Notes under the pieces: generated by a model
Told to the model about the DNA's origin: nothing
What the model saw: only the letters and a program-made list of their open reading frames with translations
Database searches by the model: none
Source of the DNA: Acidobacteriaceae bacterium
Lineage (GTDB): Bacteria; Acidobacteriota; Terriglobia; Terriglobales; Acidobacteriaceae
Length of the DNA: 64,000 nucleotides
Assembly (NCBI GenBank): GCA_025462885.1
Contig: JAOAPN010000013.1
Coordinates: 186,001 to 250,000, forward strand
Reading direction: 5' to 3'
Position numbers and translations under genes: made by a program
Part shown: piece by piece, positions 63,489 through 64,000 of the stretch
Layout of the letters: the number at the start of each line of letters is the position of its first letter
Position numbering within the stretch: the stretch's first letter is position 1

Positions 63489-64000
63489 TGGCTTTCGAGA
63501 TCGCGCGGATCGGCTGAAGCCACGTGAAAGCTTTCACGGGCGATGGCCGCGAAGGCCGAGACGATAGTGCGGTCCTCTCCGATGCGGTAAGCAAGTTCAA
63601 TGTCGCTGCATGCGTTGGTGCCACGAAGGTTGAGGCAGACGACGTTACCCGCGGCAATCTGGCGAATACAGGCTGGAGCGAGGGTGACTCCGAGGCCTGC
63701 TCCTACGAGACGCAGGACGGTGAGCCATTGGGGAGCTTCCTGGACGACCCGGGGGCGGAAACCCTGTTCCACGCAGGGCGCGATGCCTCGCTCGTAGGCG
63801 TGGGAGCCAGCGGTTGGGGAGAAGAAGACAAAAGGCTCATCCCGAAGGCGGCCGGCGGAGATTGTTCCTGCTGTGGCAAGTGCGTGGTTGGCGGGGACGA
63901 CGGCTACGAAGGGTTCGGAGAGCAGGGTTTCGACGTAGAGCCCCGGGGTGGGGCCGCCGTCGCGGAGGAAACCCGCGTCAAGCGTCTCGTCTGTGATGGA
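63485..64000 (-). CDS. LysR-family transcriptional regulator, C-terminal part (runs off window)
   Basis: 171 residues are visible, open to the window edge. The sequence is a type-2 periplasmic-binding effector domain: DAGFLRDGGPTPGLYVE, LLSEPFVAVVPANHAL, then WLTVLRLVGAGLGVTLAPAC near the end, typical of LysR regulators. The helix-turn-helix N-terminus lies beyond 64000. It overlaps the nucleotidase stop by 4 bases, tail-to-tail. The regulated gene and ligand are not visible. Confidence 0.85.
   Translation of the reverse strand, partial: SITDETLDAGFLRDGGPTPGLYVETLLSEPFVAVVPANHALATAGTISAGRLRDEPFVFFSPTAGSHAYERGIAPCVEQGFRPRVVQEAPQWLTVLRLVGAGLGVTLAPACIRQIAAGNVVCLNLRGTNACSDIELAYRIGEDRTIVSAFAAIARESFHVASADPRDLESH

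Overview
The window looks like a chromosomal segment of an Acidobacteriota species, most likely class Terriglobia (Granulicella/Edaphobacter/Terriglobus-like). This is inferred from gene content: very large Oar-type TonB-dependent receptors with an N-terminal carboxypeptidase-regulatory-like domain, PEP-CTERM proteins, 'choice-of-anchor D' propeller proteins, a class A RNase P RNA, a hopanoid-type glucosyltransferase, and high GC with short palindromic repeats between genes. No 16S gene or other marker fixes the genus. No insertion sequence, prophage, CRISPR array or tRNA was found.

Layout. 1-2850: flavoprotein (HI0933 family) and divergent RlmI-like 23S rRNA methyltransferase. 3070-10092: four secreted or exported proteins (lamin-tail nuclease, PEP-CTERM protein, S10 carboxypeptidase, Tat-exported metallo-beta-lactamase-fold hydrolase). 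10138-12828: ClpB. 13027-15144: amine-oxidase-like flavoprotein with a small membrane partner. 15294-17398: respiratory-type unit of cytochrome b, a 48-residue charged micro-ORF and a Tat-exported molybdopterin oxidoreductase. 17468-24299 (mostly minus): Oar-type receptor, PrmC, PEP-CTERM protein, sterol-desaturase-type hydroxylase. 24679-31239: giant Asp-box/anchor-D protein and a secreted GH5-CBM2 cellulase. 31768-37252: RuvA, second Oar-type receptor, secreted lipase-like hydrolase. 37434-37925: rnpB.

37993-45856: a CruF-like carotenoid hydratase and a complete arsenic unit, with arsR divergent from arsM-arsC-acr3 over a shared operator. Tail-to-tail with arsR is a TonB receptor preceded by two DtxR/MntR-type boxes, then an esterase. 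46323-50110: two MacB-type permeases without an ATPase, and HpnI. 50107-57122: membrane protein, MerA-like disulfide reductase, DUF4126 protein, GT39 transferase, small outer-membrane barrel, Rieske oxygenase. 57208-60209: DHA2 efflux pump divergent from an ECF sigma operon with two tiny partner genes. 60393-61796: pseudokinase-TM-SPOR protein. 62097-64000: coiled-coil zinc-ribbon protein, 5'-nucleotidase and the end of a LysR regulator.

Most unexplained structure lies in small palindromic repeats: a 38-bp repeat at 1-38 and 37299-37336 set in a branched element, a nested three-stem element at 60285-60389, heptanucleotide tracts at 8587 and 47551, and a palindrome embedded in frame inside clpB. 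The protein-level candidates for new biology are the degenerate kinase fused to a SPOR domain, the ECF operon with a minimal membrane partner, and the micro-ORF plus insertion in the molybdopterin enzyme unit.
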